The translations under genes were made by a program, and so were the position numbers. From positions 404,186 through 468,185 of the forward strand of contig NZ_FMAH01000001.1 in NCBI RefSeq assembly GCF_900094545.1: a stretch of 64,000 nt of DNA, read 5' to 3'. This document shows positions 24,942 through 34,796 of the stretch, piece after piece. The notes below the pieces were generated by a model. It did not search any database and had not been told where the DNA came from. It saw nothing but the letters and a program-made list of their open reading frames with translations. Each line of letters starts with the position of its first letter. The stretch's first letter is position 1. Source of the stretch: Martinezella miluonensis (GTDB taxonomy: Bacteria; Pseudomonadota; Alphaproteobacteria; Rhizobiales; Rhizobiaceae).

Positions 24942-27107
24942 TTAACCGGCCTGTTGTCCGCCATCGATGTCAGCCGCACGCATCTGGACAAGCTGCCGGG
25001 CCGCGGCGGCGGCTGCATCCTTGTCGCTTGCCACCTGCACGGTCGGGACCGCGAACTGGATGCTGTTCTCGTCGAAGGCCTGCTTGATCAGAGCCAGTGC
25101 GCTGCGGCGGATGACGGAGAGTTCGTTGGGCTTGGCAGTGATCGCCAGCCTGATCTCGATCGCGAAATCGCCGAACTGCTCGACGCCCTTCATCTTCAGC
25201 GTCTGGATGATGCTCGGCTTCAGATCCGCATCTTCCAGCAGGCGCTGGCCGATATCCTTGATGATCCGCTTCAGCTTCACCAGATCGGTGTCATAGGTGA
25301 CCTTGACGATGATCTTATCGATGGCCCAGTCGCGGTTCATGTTGTTGACCGCGCCGAGCGAGCCGAAGGGGATCGTCGCCAGCGGGCCGCGCTGGTGGCG
25401 TAGTTTTACCGAGCGCAGGCTGAAGGATTCTACCACTCCCTTGTGGCTGCCGCTCTCGATGTATTCGCCGATGCGGAAGGCGTCGTCCCACAGATAGAAG
25501 ATACCGCTGATGACATCCTTGACGATGGTCTGTGCACCGAAGCCGACAGCGACACCGACAACGCCGGCGCCGGCGATCAACGGTCCGATCTGGACGCCGA
25601 GGCCCGACAGAACCATCATGATCGCGATGATGCCGATGACGACGGCAAGAATGTTGCGGAAGATCGGCAGCAGCGTCTGCAGCCGAGCGCGATTGGCCCT
25701 CATCTCTTCGGAATCGCTGAGGGCGGGCAGGGATTGCATCAGCTTGCCATCGATATAGGTTTTCGCCAGGTGCCAGACGAGATCGGCGACGAGAAGGATG
25801 ACGATCCCGCCCAGAATGCCGCGCGCTATGCGACCGACATTCGATTCATCGCCGCTCATCATTGCATGCGCCTCGACCCCCAGCATCCAACCCAGCCATA
25901 GGGCCGCGAGCGTGATGATCATCGCCCTCAAGCCGCGGTCGAGAAGCACGGCCGCCAACTTGCCGGCGCCGAAGATACCATCGGCCGCATCATGCAGCGC
26001 CTCAATCGCCTGCGTCGCGACCGATAGAATACGCGGCAGCAATATCGCATAGATGCCAAGCCACAGAAGGCCATCGAAACCGGCCACCCACAGGCACCAG
26101 AGCGCCGCGAAGAAAATGGTCAACAGCCAGGAAACCGTCTTCGCCCCACGATTTTCCGGCGCAACGGGTCTCGACCAGACGGCGGTCACGGCAATCAGAA
26201 AGAGGCCGATACCGAGGGTATAGCCGATGAGATCGCGCGCACCGGCGGAAAAGCCGAGCGAGATGACGGCCTGTATGACTGCCCAACCGCAAGCGAAATA
26301 AATGGCGAAGAGGGTGCAGCGCCGATACCAGTATCTCGCCACGCGCCGCCGTTCGGCAATGCGCGCAGCGCCGCCATCCTCGTCCAGAATATCGTTCGCC
26401 CGGCGCATGGCGATCAGCTCCATCACCAGTTTGCCGATGGAAATCGCCAGTCGGATGGAGACCAGCGCAATGACACAGGCAATGGCGAAGCTTTCGATCG
26501 CCGGCGGCCAGTCGAAGGCGAGAAGCGGAATGAGGGTCACCAGGCCATGGATGATGGCGGGCACGACGCCGCCCAAAAACTGGGATCGCGCGGCCTGCAG
26601 CTCGGTCTCTGCGTCGGTAGCCCTTTCTTGACGTCGCATGCGCTTGGAATTGATGAAGCGGGCAACGACAAGCTCCGCCACCTGCCCCAGGAAGAAAAGA
26701 ATGACGATCTGGATGATAATGCGCAGCAGACCGACCGCCTTGCCTTCATCCTCAAGCTTTTCGGATGCCATCATGACCTGATAGGGCAACGTCATCGCCG
26801 AGCCGGACAGGATTTCAAAGTGGCGCCGCGTGTGACCAAGCAGGCCCGATAACACGGACATCTGGTCGCCGCTGGCCGGTGCGGGACTGGTGGAAGAGGT
26901 CGGCTGATTGCTCAACTGAGATGTCAGCCATTGCCGGACATCCGGTTCGTTCATCAGCTGAATGAGTTCGCGAACCTTGTCGGGCGGCGGTGCAGCCGAT
27001 TGCGCGGCAGCGGTACTCTGGGCGAAAGCCGAGAGGGGGGCGGCGAATACAAAGAGACAGAAAAGCAGCGCCTCGATCGACAGCCTGCTACCCCTGACAT
27101 TCTTCAT
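24942..27107 (-). CDS. large MscS-type mechanosensitive ion channel
   Basis: A 721-residue protein: signal peptide (residues 1-29, ending SAFAQ), a periplasmic segment, around ten hydrophobic helices between about 120 and 500, then the MscS core. The pore-lining helix and beta domain are marked by the glycine- and alanine-rich IAGAGVVGVAVGFGAQTIVK near residue 530 and SGIFYLWDDAFRIGEYIE after it. The C-terminal cytoplasmic domain ends around residue 700. The extra N-terminal helices place it with the larger MscS-like channels (YbdG/YnaI/MscK type), which release solutes on osmotic downshock. It converges with the LacI gene across an 18-base gap. Confidence 0.9.
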   Translation of the reverse strand: MKNVRGSRLSIEALLFCLFVFAAPLSAFAQSTAAAQSAAPPPDKVRELIQLMNEPDVRQWLTSQLSNQPTSSTSPAPASGDQMSVLSGLLGHTRRHFEILSGSAMTLPYQVMMASEKLEDEGKAVGLLRIIIQIVILFFLGQVAELVVARFINSKRMRRQERATDAETELQAARSQFLGGVVPAIIHGLVTLIPLLAFDWPPAIESFAIACVIALVSIRLAISIGKLVMELIAMRRANDILDEDGGAARIAERRRVARYWYRRCTLFAIYFACGWAVIQAVISLGFSAGARDLIGYTLGIGLFLIAVTAVWSRPVAPENRGAKTVSWLLTIFFAALWCLWVAGFDGLLWLGIYAILLPRILSVATQAIEALHDAADGIFGAGKLAAVLLDRGLRAMIITLAALWLGWMLGVEAHAMMSGDESNVGRIARGILGGIVILLVADLVWHLAKTYIDGKLMQSLPALSDSEEMRANRARLQTLLPIFRNILAVVIGIIAIMMVLSGLGVQIGPLIAGAGVVGVAVGFGAQTIVKDVISGIFYLWDDAFRIGEYIESGSHKGVVESFSLRSVKLRHQRGPLATIPFGSLGAVNNMNRDWAIDKIIVKVTYDTDLVKLKRIIKDIGQRLLEDADLKPSIIQTLKMKGVEQFGDFAIEIRLAITAKPNELSVIRRSALALIKQAFDENSIQFAVPTVQVASDKDAAAAAARQLVQMRAADIDGGQQAG

Positions 27108-27284
27108 GCGTACCGCCCTTCCCTCAATCGGACCAACCAGTCCGCCTTCGGCAGACTATACGCCTTTTTCCCGCGGGCAAGCAGGCACTTACCGCCTTCC
27201 CTTTCCATGCTCGCCTCGGCATTGTCGACGAGCAGCTGCCGCGCTAGGTTCTTCAGCGGTACCGTTCGATGCTTGGGGACGCGC

Positions 27285-28238
27285 GTGTTCAATTTCCTGA
27301 AGAAGCTCTTCGGTAAAGGCAAGCTGGCCGAGCAGAGGCTCCCGACGCCCGAGCCACCGGACGCTCCGCCGATGAAGATGCTCGATCTGAATATCCCCGA
27401 CGAAGCCCTGCAGGATGAAGCGCGTTTTGCAGCCTATCTGCAGGAACGGCTGCCGTTTTTCGGCGACCTGATCAGGATCGATTACGATGCCCGAGCCGGC
27501 AGCCTGACACTGCACAGCCGCAACGGCGATGCCATGACGAAATTCCTCAGCAACGCGCTGCTGGCGCTGCGGGAAAAGCGCGGCCCGGCTCGCGCGCAAG
27601 CGTTGCTCAACTATCTCAATATGACGGAAGCCATGAATGGCGGCGAGGAACTCGCCAAGGTCCTGCCGGTTCTGAAGGCGCGCGATTTCGTCGACGTGGC
27701 GCGGCGACAGATGATCCAGGCCGTCAAGGACGAGCCCGATCCGCCGCAATTCGTCTATCTCGACGAAGCCGAGGGCCTGATCAAGCTCTTCGTGGTCAAT
27801 CGCGAGACAAGCGTCAGCTATGTCATGTCCACGGCGCTGGAGGACTGGGGTATCGACACACGGGAGCTGGCGGAACTGGCCCAAGGCAATCTACAGACGT
27901 TTCTCACCAAAACCGGCCTGCACATCGCCAAGCGCAGCCGGTTCCAATATGTCGAGGTGGACGGCCAGTTCGAATCCAGCGTCGCCTTCCTGCCAAATTT
28001 CTGGGCACAGATCCAAGAACAGTCCGGCGGCGCCGCGCCGATCGCGGCGTTCCTGTCGCGCGACAAGGTGTTCTTCACCCATGAGAACGACATTGAAGGC
28101 CTGCAGCTTCTGGAACTGATCAGCGCCGATCTGAGCGACGTGCCCTACGTTATTTCGCCGGATCAATATCGCTGGGAGAATGGCAACTGGACACTGTTCA
28201 AGCGGGTGGCGAGGTTGGAAACCATCAGCCGCCACTGA
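27285..28238 (+). CDS. DUF1444 (YtpQ-like) family protein
   Basis: A 317-residue cytosolic protein of the DUF1444 family, for which no biochemical function is established. The GTG at 27285 follows GGGGA and gives the start FNFLKKLFGKGK; longer open frame upstream overlaps the MscS leader and does not look like protein. There is no signal peptide or membrane helix. Conserved stretches include DFVDVARRQMIQAVKDE and LFVVNRETSVSYVMS. It converges with pncB, 27 bases apart, with no operon partner. Confidence 0.75.
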   Translation: MFNFLKKLFGKGKLAEQRLPTPEPPDAPPMKMLDLNIPDEALQDEARFAAYLQERLPFFGDLIRIDYDARAGSLTLHSRNGDAMTKFLSNALLALREKRGPARAQALLNYLNMTEAMNGGEELAKVLPVLKARDFVDVARRQMIQAVKDEPDPPQFVYLDEAEGLIKLFVVNRETSVSYVMSTALEDWGIDTRELAELAQGNLQTFLTKTGLHIAKRSRFQYVEVDGQFESSVAFLPNFWAQIQEQSGGAAPIAAFLSRDKVFFTHENDIEGLQLLELISADLSDVPYVISPDQYRWENGNWTLFKRVARLETISRH

Positions 28239-28265
28239 GGCGTTTCGCAAAATCGCGTAAGGGCT

Positions 28266-29570
28266 TTAAACGAGCACGTCCTGATCGACTCGATCTTCCG
28301 CACCGAAGAACTTCAAATAGCGTTCGACTTCAGCCGGTTCCCCTGTCGCCTTCTGCGGATTGTCCGAGAGCTTCACGGCCGGACGACCATTGGCCTCGAT
28401 GACCTTGCAGACGATGGAGATGGGGTTGAGACCCTTGAGTTCCGTCGGCGCGCAGCCGGCGAAATCATTGGTCAGGTTGGTGCCCCAGCCGAAGCTCATA
28501 CGCACACGCCCCTCGAAATGCTTGTAGGTATCGATGATCGCTTCGACATCGAGGCCGTCGGAGAAGATCAGCAGCTTCTGGCGCGGATCGCGGCCCATCT
28601 TCTTCCACCAGTCGATGATTTTTTCGCCACCTTCGATGGGCGGCGCGCTGTCTGGACGGAAACCCGTCCAATCGGCCACCCATTCCGGCGCGTGGCGCAG
28701 GAACGAGGCCGTGCCGAAGGCGTCAGGCAGCACGACAAGCAGATTGCCGCCGTAGAGACGATTCCAGTCCCGCAGCACCTTATAGGGTGCCTTGCCGAGC
28801 TCTTCGTCGTTCCGGGCCAGCGCTGCAGCCACCATCGGCAACTCGTGCGCATTGGTGCCGACGGCTTCGAGATCGGAATCCATGGCGAGCAGCACGTTGC
28901 TCGTGCCGGTGAAAGCGTGGGGCACACCTTCCTTCAACGCCTCGACGCACCAGCGCTGCCAGAGGAAACTGTGGCGGCGGCGGGTGCCGAAATCGGAAAT
29001 GCGCAGGCCGGGCAGCTCTCTCAGCCGCTCCACCTTTTCCCACATCTTCGCCTTGGCGCGGGCATAGAGCACGTCCAGCGTAAAGGGTCCGAGCGCCTTC
29101 AGCGCAGTGCGCGAACGAAGCTCGTTGATGATCGCGAGTGCAGGGATCTCCCACATCGTCGTTTCCTTCCACGAGCCGTGGAAATCGAGGATATACTGGC
29201 CGTCGCGCTTCGAAAGCTCGTATTCCGGCAGCTGGAAATTCGACAGCCATGCGAGGAATTCCGGCTCGAAGATCTGGGCGCGGCCGTAAAAGCTGTTACC
29301 CGCAAGCCAGATCATCTCCTTTTTGGAGAGACGGAGCGTACGGGCATGATCGAGCTGCTCGCGCAATTCCTTCTCGTCGATCACTTCGGACAGGCGCACG
29401 CTCTTGGTGCGATTGATGAGCGAGAACGTAGCGTCGACGTCCGGATAGAGCTTCCAGATCATCTGGAGCATCAGAAGCTTATAGAAATCCGTGTCGATCA
29501 GACTGCGGACGATCGGATCGAGCTTCCAGGTATGGTTATAGACGCGGGTGGCGATATCCGTCTTCGTCAT
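28266..29570 (-). CDS. pncB: nicotinate phosphoribosyltransferase
   Basis: PncB joins nicotinate and PRPP to nicotinate mononucleotide with ATP hydrolysis, the entry step of the NAD salvage (Preiss-Handler) pathway. The 434-residue length and blocks such as [13 protein letters not shown] (N-terminal), [10 protein letters not shown] (about residue 220) and the phosphate-binding part [11 protein letters not shown] and [12 protein letters not shown] near residue 330-360 match the family. The ATG at 29570 ([15 protein letters not shown]) is the sensible start. It is monocistronic; the 204-base gap to the dehydrogenase gene shows only a small GATGGG/CCCATC hairpin. Confidence 0.95.
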   Translation of the reverse strand: MTKTDIATRVYNHTWKLDPIVRSLIDTDFYKLLMLQMIWKLYPDVDATFSLINRTKSVRLSEVIDEKELREQLDHARTLRLSKKEMIWLAGNSFYGRAQIFEPEFLAWLSNFQLPEYELSKRDGQYILDFHGSWKETTMWEIPALAIINELRSRTALKALGPFTLDVLYARAKAKMWEKVERLRELPGLRISDFGTRRRHSFLWQRWCVEALKEGVPHAFTGTSNVLLAMDSDLEAVGTNAHELPMVAAALARNDEELGKAPYKVLRDWNRLYGGNLLVVLPDAFGTASFLRHAPEWVADWTGFRPDSAPPIEGGEKIIDWWKKMGRDPRQKLLIFSDGLDVEAIIDTYKHFEGRVRMSFGWGTNLTNDFAGCAPTELKGLNPISIVCKVIEANGRPAVKLSDNPQKATGEPAEVERYLKFFGAEDRVDQDVLV

Positions 29571-29774
29571 GTCGTTCCTGCCCCGTCTCCTGCCCTGCCG
29601 ACGGCCCATTTCTCGCCAGCGGGCATGCCGGCAAGCGTATGTCGCACTCTGTTATCAAAAAATGTTGAGCGAAAGTCCAGTCGCTGAAAGAAAATTGATA
29701 CCAGAGTAGATGGGTCGCCCATCGCCGGCAACAACCGAGGCGAAGGGCCTCGATCACCGCCATCTGATACAGAC

Positions 29775-30749
29775 TTAGTAACCCCGGCTGCGATCCACCA
29801 GATGCTGCAGCGGTTCGCCCCGTTCGAAGCGGGCGATCTGCTCCTCGACATGGCGCATGAGCGCCTTTTCTTCTGATACTGCGGAATCATGGGGCGTGAT
29901 GATGACATTGTCCAGATCCCAGAGCGGGTCGTCCGCCGCCAGGGGTTCGACGGCGAAGACATCGAGCGAAGCGCCACCCAGAATACCCGTTCGGATCGCC
30001 GAGGCGATATCGGCTTGAACCTGGCTCTTGCCGCGTCCGGCATTGATGAAGACCGGCTTGCCCAAAGCTCCATTGCGGCGGAGCTTGGAAAAGAGCGACG
30101 CATTGTAGATGCCTGTCGTCTCCGGCGTCAGCGGCAACAAGCCGACCAGGATATCGGTACGCGCCAGAAATGCATCCAGCCCGGCGGCATCGAAAGTTTC
30201 CATGCCGTCGATCTGCTTCTTGTTGCGGGACCAGCCGATGACATCGAAGCCCATCACCTTCAGCTTGGCGACGGCATCGCAGCCGAGAACGCCGAGACCC
30301 ATGACGCCGACGGTGACATCGGCGGCTTCGGGGCCATGCTGCGGCGCCCATGCGCGCTGGCGCTGGTTCCTGAAATGCCCCTGAACATCTCGCAGATGCA
30401 TCAGGCACTGCATCACCACCCACTCGCTCATGCGTGTCGTGAGGCTGCGATCGACGAAGCGAACGATCGGAATGTCGGGCAGGCCGGCGATGGACATCAT
30501 CGAATCGACACCGGCGCCGCCAGAGAAGATGACCTTCAGATTGGGCGCGCGCTGAAAAAGATCGGCATCCGGCTTCCACAGAAGCGCATAATCGACATGG
30601 ATGAGATCCGCGCCCTTGTTGGCGGGATCGGCGAGATTGATGATGTCGCGATCGGCAAAGGCCGTCTCAAGCGCCTTGGCAACGGATGCAGGATCGAATT
30701 TCAGGTCGACAAGAATGGGGCTTTTGGCCGGCATGGCGGAAGTCTTCAC
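29775..30749 (-). CDS. D-2-hydroxyacid dehydrogenase (GhrA-like)
   Basis: A 324-residue NAD(P)-dependent 2-hydroxyacid dehydrogenase, probably a glyoxylate/hydroxypyruvate-type reductase. The nucleotide motif VGVMGLGVLGCDAVAKL is near residue 145, the substrate-binding FINAGRGKSQVQ near 240 and the catalytic-region TPHDSAVSEE near 289. The GTG start at 30749 overlaps the yejF stop (GTGA), so the gene is translationally coupled to the peptide importer; an ATG at 30734 is an alternative. The coupling is unusual for yejABEF and suggests that the enzyme handles something brought in by, or made alongside, the imported peptides. Confidence 0.88.
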   Translation of the reverse strand: MKTSAMPAKSPILVDLKFDPASVAKALETAFADRDIINLADPANKGADLIHVDYALLWKPDADLFQRAPNLKVIFSGGAGVDSMMSIAGLPDIPIVRFVDRSLTTRMSEWVVMQCLMHLRDVQGHFRNQRQRAWAPQHGPEAADVTVGVMGLGVLGCDAVAKLKVMGFDVIGWSRNKKQIDGMETFDAAGLDAFLARTDILVGLLPLTPETTGIYNASLFSKLRRNGALGKPVFINAGRGKSQVQADIASAIRTGILGGASLDVFAVEPLAADDPLWDLDNVIITPHDSAVSEEKALMRHVEEQIARFERGEPLQHLVDRSRGY

Positions 30750-32383
30750 TGTTTGATGGCAGCGGTTGGGACCGCTTCGATGTTGAATGCGGCGGCAAGA
30801 AGCGCTTTGGTGTAATCTTCCTGCGGCGCACGGAAAATATCGGCCGAGGCACCTTGTTCCACCACCTTGCCGAACCGCATGACGATCATTTCGTTGGCGA
30901 GCGCCTTCACCACCTTCAGGTCGTGGCTGATGAACAGGTAGGCGAGATCGTGCTTCTTCTGCAGATCGCGCAGTAGATCGACCACCTGTGCCTGCACGCT
31001 CATGTCGAGCGCCGAGGTCGGCTCGTCCAGCATAACGAAACGCGGCTTCAGCACCATGGCGCGTGCGATCGCGATGCGCTGACGCTGACCGCCGGAGAAC
31101 TCATGCGGAAAACGCCAACGGGTGGACGGATCGAGGCCGACCTCCTCCAGCGCCCAGCAGACGCGCTTGTCGCGCTCATCGGCCGAAAGCGACCGCTCAT
31201 GCACCTTGAGCCCTTCGGCGATGATCTCGCCGACCGACATGCGCGGGCTGAGCGACCCGTAAGGATCCTGGAAGACCACCTGCAATTGGTTACGGAGCGG
31301 CCGCATCTCGCGGAACGAATAGCCGGCTATATCCTTGCCGACGAAGCTGATGCGTCCACGGGATGAAATGAGCCGGGCGAGCGCCAAACCGAGCGTGGTC
31401 TTGCCCGAGCCGGATTCGCCGACGACGCCAAGCGTCTGGCCGGCCCTGAGTTTCAGATCGATGCCGTCGACCGCCTTCACATGATCGACGACCTTGCGCA
31501 TGAAGCCGGCCTTGATCGGGAACCAGACGCGAATGTCGTTGCCTTCCATGACGACAGGCTTGCCGGCATCGCTTACCGGCGGCTCGCCGCGCGGCTCGGC
31601 GGCCAGCAAATGGCGGGTATAGTCATGCTGCGGCCGGGTGAAGACGTCTTCCACCGTGCCGGTCTCGACGATGCGGCCCCTGGTCATCACGCAGACACGG
31701 TCGGCGAACTTGCGGACGATGCCGAGATCATGGGTGATGAACAGCATCGACATGCCGTGCACACCCTTGAGTTCGCGCAGCAGCTCGAGGATCTGCGCCT
31801 GCACGGTCACGTCGAGTGCCGTCGTCGGTTCGTCGGCGATGAGGAGCTCGGGGCGGTTGGCGAGCGCCATGGCGATCATCACGCGCTGGCGCTGGCCGCC
31901 TGACAGTTCATGCGGATAGGCCTTGAGACGCTTCTCCGGTTCGCGGATGCCGACCTGGTTCAAAAGCTCCAGCGTTCGGTTGCGGGCAGCCTCGCCGGTC
32001 ATGCCCTGATGCAGCGCGAGGATTTCGCTGATCTGCCGCTCAATCGAATGGAGCGGATTGAGCGAAGTCATCGGCTCCTGGAAGATCATCGTAATGTCGT
32101 TGCCGCGCACGGCGCGCAGCTCGCTATCCGATGCCTTCAACATATCCTTCCCCTTGAACAGGATTTCGCCGGAAGGGTGGCTCGCGGCCGGATAGGGCAA
32201 AAGCTTCAGGATCGAATTGGCCGAGACCGACTTGCCGGAGCCGGATTCGCCGACCAGCGCCACGACCTCGCCCCTATGGATATCGAAGGAAACACCGTCG
32301 ACGGCGATCGAGGTTTGCCCGCCCTGATGAAAGGCGACCGAAAGATTGCGGACAGACAGTAGCGGAGTGGAGTTTTCGCTCAT
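30746..32383 (-). CDS. yejF: peptide ABC transporter ATP-binding protein YejF
   Basis: A 545-residue fusion of two oligopeptide-type ATPases. Walker A motifs are [11 protein letters not shown] (about residue 41) and [11 protein letters not shown] (about 320); signature motifs LSGGQRQRV and FSGGQRQRI and Walker B segments [11 protein letters not shown] and [10 protein letters not shown] are all intact, so both sites look catalytic. In E. coli YejABEF imports microcin C and peptides; in rhizobia it affects envelope stress and peptide tolerance. Four-base overlaps connect it with yejE upstream and the dehydrogenase downstream. Confidence 0.93.
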   Translation of the reverse strand: MSENSTPLLSVRNLSVAFHQGGQTSIAVDGVSFDIHRGEVVALVGESGSGKSVSANSILKLLPYPAASHPSGEILFKGKDMLKASDSELRAVRGNDITMIFQEPMTSLNPLHSIERQISEILALHQGMTGEAARNRTLELLNQVGIREPEKRLKAYPHELSGGQRQRVMIAMALANRPELLIADEPTTALDVTVQAQILELLRELKGVHGMSMLFITHDLGIVRKFADRVCVMTRGRIVETGTVEDVFTRPQHDYTRHLLAAEPRGEPPVSDAGKPVVMEGNDIRVWFPIKAGFMRKVVDHVKAVDGIDLKLRAGQTLGVVGESGSGKTTLGLALARLISSRGRISFVGKDIAGYSFREMRPLRNQLQVVFQDPYGSLSPRMSVGEIIAEGLKVHERSLSADERDKRVCWALEEVGLDPSTRWRFPHEFSGGQRQRIAIARAMVLKPRFVMLDEPTSALDMSVQAQVVDLLRDLQKKHDLAYLFISHDLKVVKALANEMIVMRFGKVVEQGASADIFRAPQEDYTKALLAAAFNIEAVPTAAIKQ

Positions 32384-33537
32384 CGGAACGTCTTCCTCGG
32401 ATCGAAGGCGTCGCGCACGGCTTCACCGATGAAAATCAGCAGCGACAGCATGATCGACATGGTGAAGAAGGCCGAAAGCCCCAGCCAGGGCGCCTGCAGG
32501 TTGGATTTGCCCTGGGCGATCATTTCCCCCAGCGACGGCGAGCCGGGCGGCATGCCAAAGCCCAGGAAATCGAGCGAGGTCAGCGTAGAGATCGAGCCCG
32601 ACAGGATGAAAGGAACGAAGGTCAAGGTCGCGACCATCGCATTCGGCAGCAGGTGGCGATACATGATGGTGCGATTGTTGACGCCGAGTGCGCGGGCAGC
32701 GCGCACATATTCGAAATTGCGCGCCCGCAGGAATTCGGCGCGCACCACGCCGACGAGACCCACCCAGGAAAACAAGAGCAATATGCCGAGCAGGATGAAG
32801 AAGCCGGGCGGCAGGACCGAGGCGATGATCAGCAAGATATAGAGGACCGGCATGGACGACCAGATTTCGATGAAGCGCTGCATCAGCAGGTCCGTCCATC
32901 CGCCGAAATAGCCCTGTATCGCACCGGCGCAGACGCCGACGACGGCCGAGCAGATGGTGAGCGCCAAGCCGAACAGCACCGAGATACGAAAGCCGTAGAT
33001 CAGGCGGGCGAGCACGTCTCGCGCCTGGTCATCGGTGCCGAGCCAGTTGAAATTGCTCCAGTTGCAGTTCGGGTCGGCAGTGCCGGCCGCATAGCCCGCG
33101 CAGCGCTTTTCCTTGCTCATTGCCCAGAAGGGCGGGGTGGGCGCCGACATTCCGGTGGGAAGGTTGGAATTGGCGGTCTGATAGGAATAGTGGATCGGCG
33201 GCCAGATCATCCAGCCGTTGGCGTTGATCTCGTCCTGGATATCCTGGGCACGATAATCCGTCTGCGCCAGGAAGCCGCCGAACTTCTCTTCCGGGTAGTC
33301 GACGAAGATCGGCGTCAGGATCTCGCCCTTGTAGGAGATGAGGATCGGCCGATCGTTGACGATAAACTCAGCGCCAAGGCTAATGACGAACAGGACAAGG
33401 AAGATCCAGAGAGACCAAAATCCCCGGCGGTTTGCCTTGAAATTCTCCCAGCGGCGCACATTGGTCGGCGAGAACAAACCCTTGCGCGGCGGCTTTACAA
33501 CCGGTTGGGAAGTCGGATGGCTGGCAGCGTCCATCAC
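32380..33537 (-). CDS. yejE: peptide ABC transporter permease YejE
   Basis: A 385-residue inner-membrane permease of the OppC class. A cytoplasmic N-terminus (about 1-35) precedes the first helix ([20 protein letters not shown]). A large periplasmic loop of about 110 residues follows (containing [21 protein letters not shown]), as is characteristic of YejE, then five helices with the EAA-type cytoplasmic loop around [17 protein letters not shown]. It overlaps yejB and yejF by four bases on either side. With YejB it forms the channel for short peptides. Confidence 0.93.
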   Translation of the reverse strand: MMDAASHPTSQPVVKPPRKGLFSPTNVRRWENFKANRRGFWSLWIFLVLFVISLGAEFIVNDRPILISYKGEILTPIFVDYPEEKFGGFLAQTDYRAQDIQDEINANGWMIWPPIHYSYQTANSNLPTGMSAPTPPFWAMSKEKRCAGYAAGTADPNCNWSNFNWLGTDDQARDVLARLIYGFRISVLFGLALTICSAVVGVCAGAIQGYFGGWTDLLMQRFIEIWSSMPVLYILLIIASVLPPGFFILLGILLLFSWVGLVGVVRAEFLRARNFEYVRAARALGVNNRTIMYRHLLPNAMVATLTFVPFILSGSISTLTSLDFLGFGMPPGSPSLGEMIAQGKSNLQAPWLGLSAFFTMSIMLSLLIFIGEAVRDAFDPRKTFR

Positions 33538-34625
33538 ACGTCCCTCCGCTCGAAGTCGATGCGCGGATCGATCCAGGTGTAGATCAGGTCGGAAACGAGG
33601 CCGACGACTAGGCCGAGCAGCGAGAAGATGAAAAGCGTCGCAAACACCACCGGATAATCACGCTGGACGACGGAGAGATAGCTCAAGCGGCCAAGGCCAT
33701 CGAGCGAGAAGATATTCTCGATCAGCAGCGAGCCGGTGAAAAAGGCAGAGATGAAGGCACCGGGGAAGCCGGCAATGACGATGAGCATGGCGTTGCGGAA
33801 GACATGGCCATAGAGCACGCGCCGTTCGGAAAGACCCTTGGCGCGGGCGGTGATGACATATTGTTTCTTGATCTCTTCGATGAAGGAATTCTTGGTGAGC
33901 AGCGTCGTCGTGGCGAAGGCTGCGAGCGACAGCGAGATCAGCGGCAGCACCAGATGCCAGAGATAATCGAGGACCTTCTGCCACCAGCTGAGGTCAGCGA
34001 AATTATCCGAGACGAGGCCGCGCAGCGGGAACCAGTCGAAGAAGGAGCCGCCGGCAAACAGCACGATCAGCATGATGCCGAACAGGAAGCTCGGGACGGC
34101 ATAGCCGATGATGATGATGCCGGACGTCCAGACGTCGAAGGTCGATCCATCCTGCACCGCCTTGCGGATGCCGAGCGGGATGGAAATGGTATAGGAGAAG
34201 ATCAGGATCCAGACGCCGAGCGAGATCGACACCGGCAGCTTCTGGCCGATAAGGTCGATGACCGTCGTGTTGCGGAAGAAGCTCTCGCCGAAATCGAAGC
34301 GGATATAGTTCCACATCATTCGGCCGAAGCGCTCGAGCGGCGGCTTATCGAAACCGAACTGCTTGTCGAGCTTGGCGATCAGCTCGGGATCGAGCCCCTG
34401 CGCGCCGCGATATTTCGAGTTGCTGTCATCGACGGCCTGCTGAGCCAGCATGTCGGTGCCGCCGGACAGGCGGCCGCTGGCGTTATCGCCCTGCCCGGTC
34501 AGCTGCGCGATGACCTGCTCGACAGGGCCGCCCGGCGCAAACTGGACGATGGTGAAGGAAATGGCCATGATGCCGACGATGGTCGGGATCATCAGCAGCA
34601 GGCGTCGCAGAATATAGGCGCCCAT
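33534..34625 (-). CDS. yejB: peptide ABC transporter permease YejB
   Basis: A 363-residue OppB-class permease starting [19 protein letters not shown], with an extended periplasmic loop of about 100 residues after the first helix (containing [17 protein letters not shown]) and the EAA motif region [21 protein letters not shown]. It pairs with YejE. A 171-base gap separates it from yejA and contains a CGCCGG/CCGGCG hairpin (34701-34719), which may set the ratio of binding protein to permease. Confidence 0.93.
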   Translation of the reverse strand: MGAYILRRLLLMIPTIVGIMAISFTIVQFAPGGPVEQVIAQLTGQGDNASGRLSGGTDMLAQQAVDDSNSKYRGAQGLDPELIAKLDKQFGFDKPPLERFGRMMWNYIRFDFGESFFRNTTVIDLIGQKLPVSISLGVWILIFSYTISIPLGIRKAVQDGSTFDVWTSGIIIIGYAVPSFLFGIMLIVLFAGGSFFDWFPLRGLVSDNFADLSWWQKVLDYLWHLVLPLISLSLAAFATTTLLTKNSFIEEIKKQYVITARAKGLSERRVLYGHVFRNAMLIVIAGFPGAFISAFFTGSLLIENIFSLDGLGRLSYLSVVQRDYPVVFATLFIFSLLGLVVGLVSDLIYTWIDPRIDFERRDV

Positions 34626-34796
34626 CAGCCGGCTGCCCCCTCGAAGAGGAATATATCCCGCCTCGCCTCAATCCATCTGTCGATCAAATCACATTCCCTT
34701 CCGCCGGATGCGAACCGGCGCAGTTATTTCGGCTTCAAACTATCCGAATCAGCCTTGAGCATTTGGAGGCAGCGAAGCCCTTATTGCAAGAGAGGC

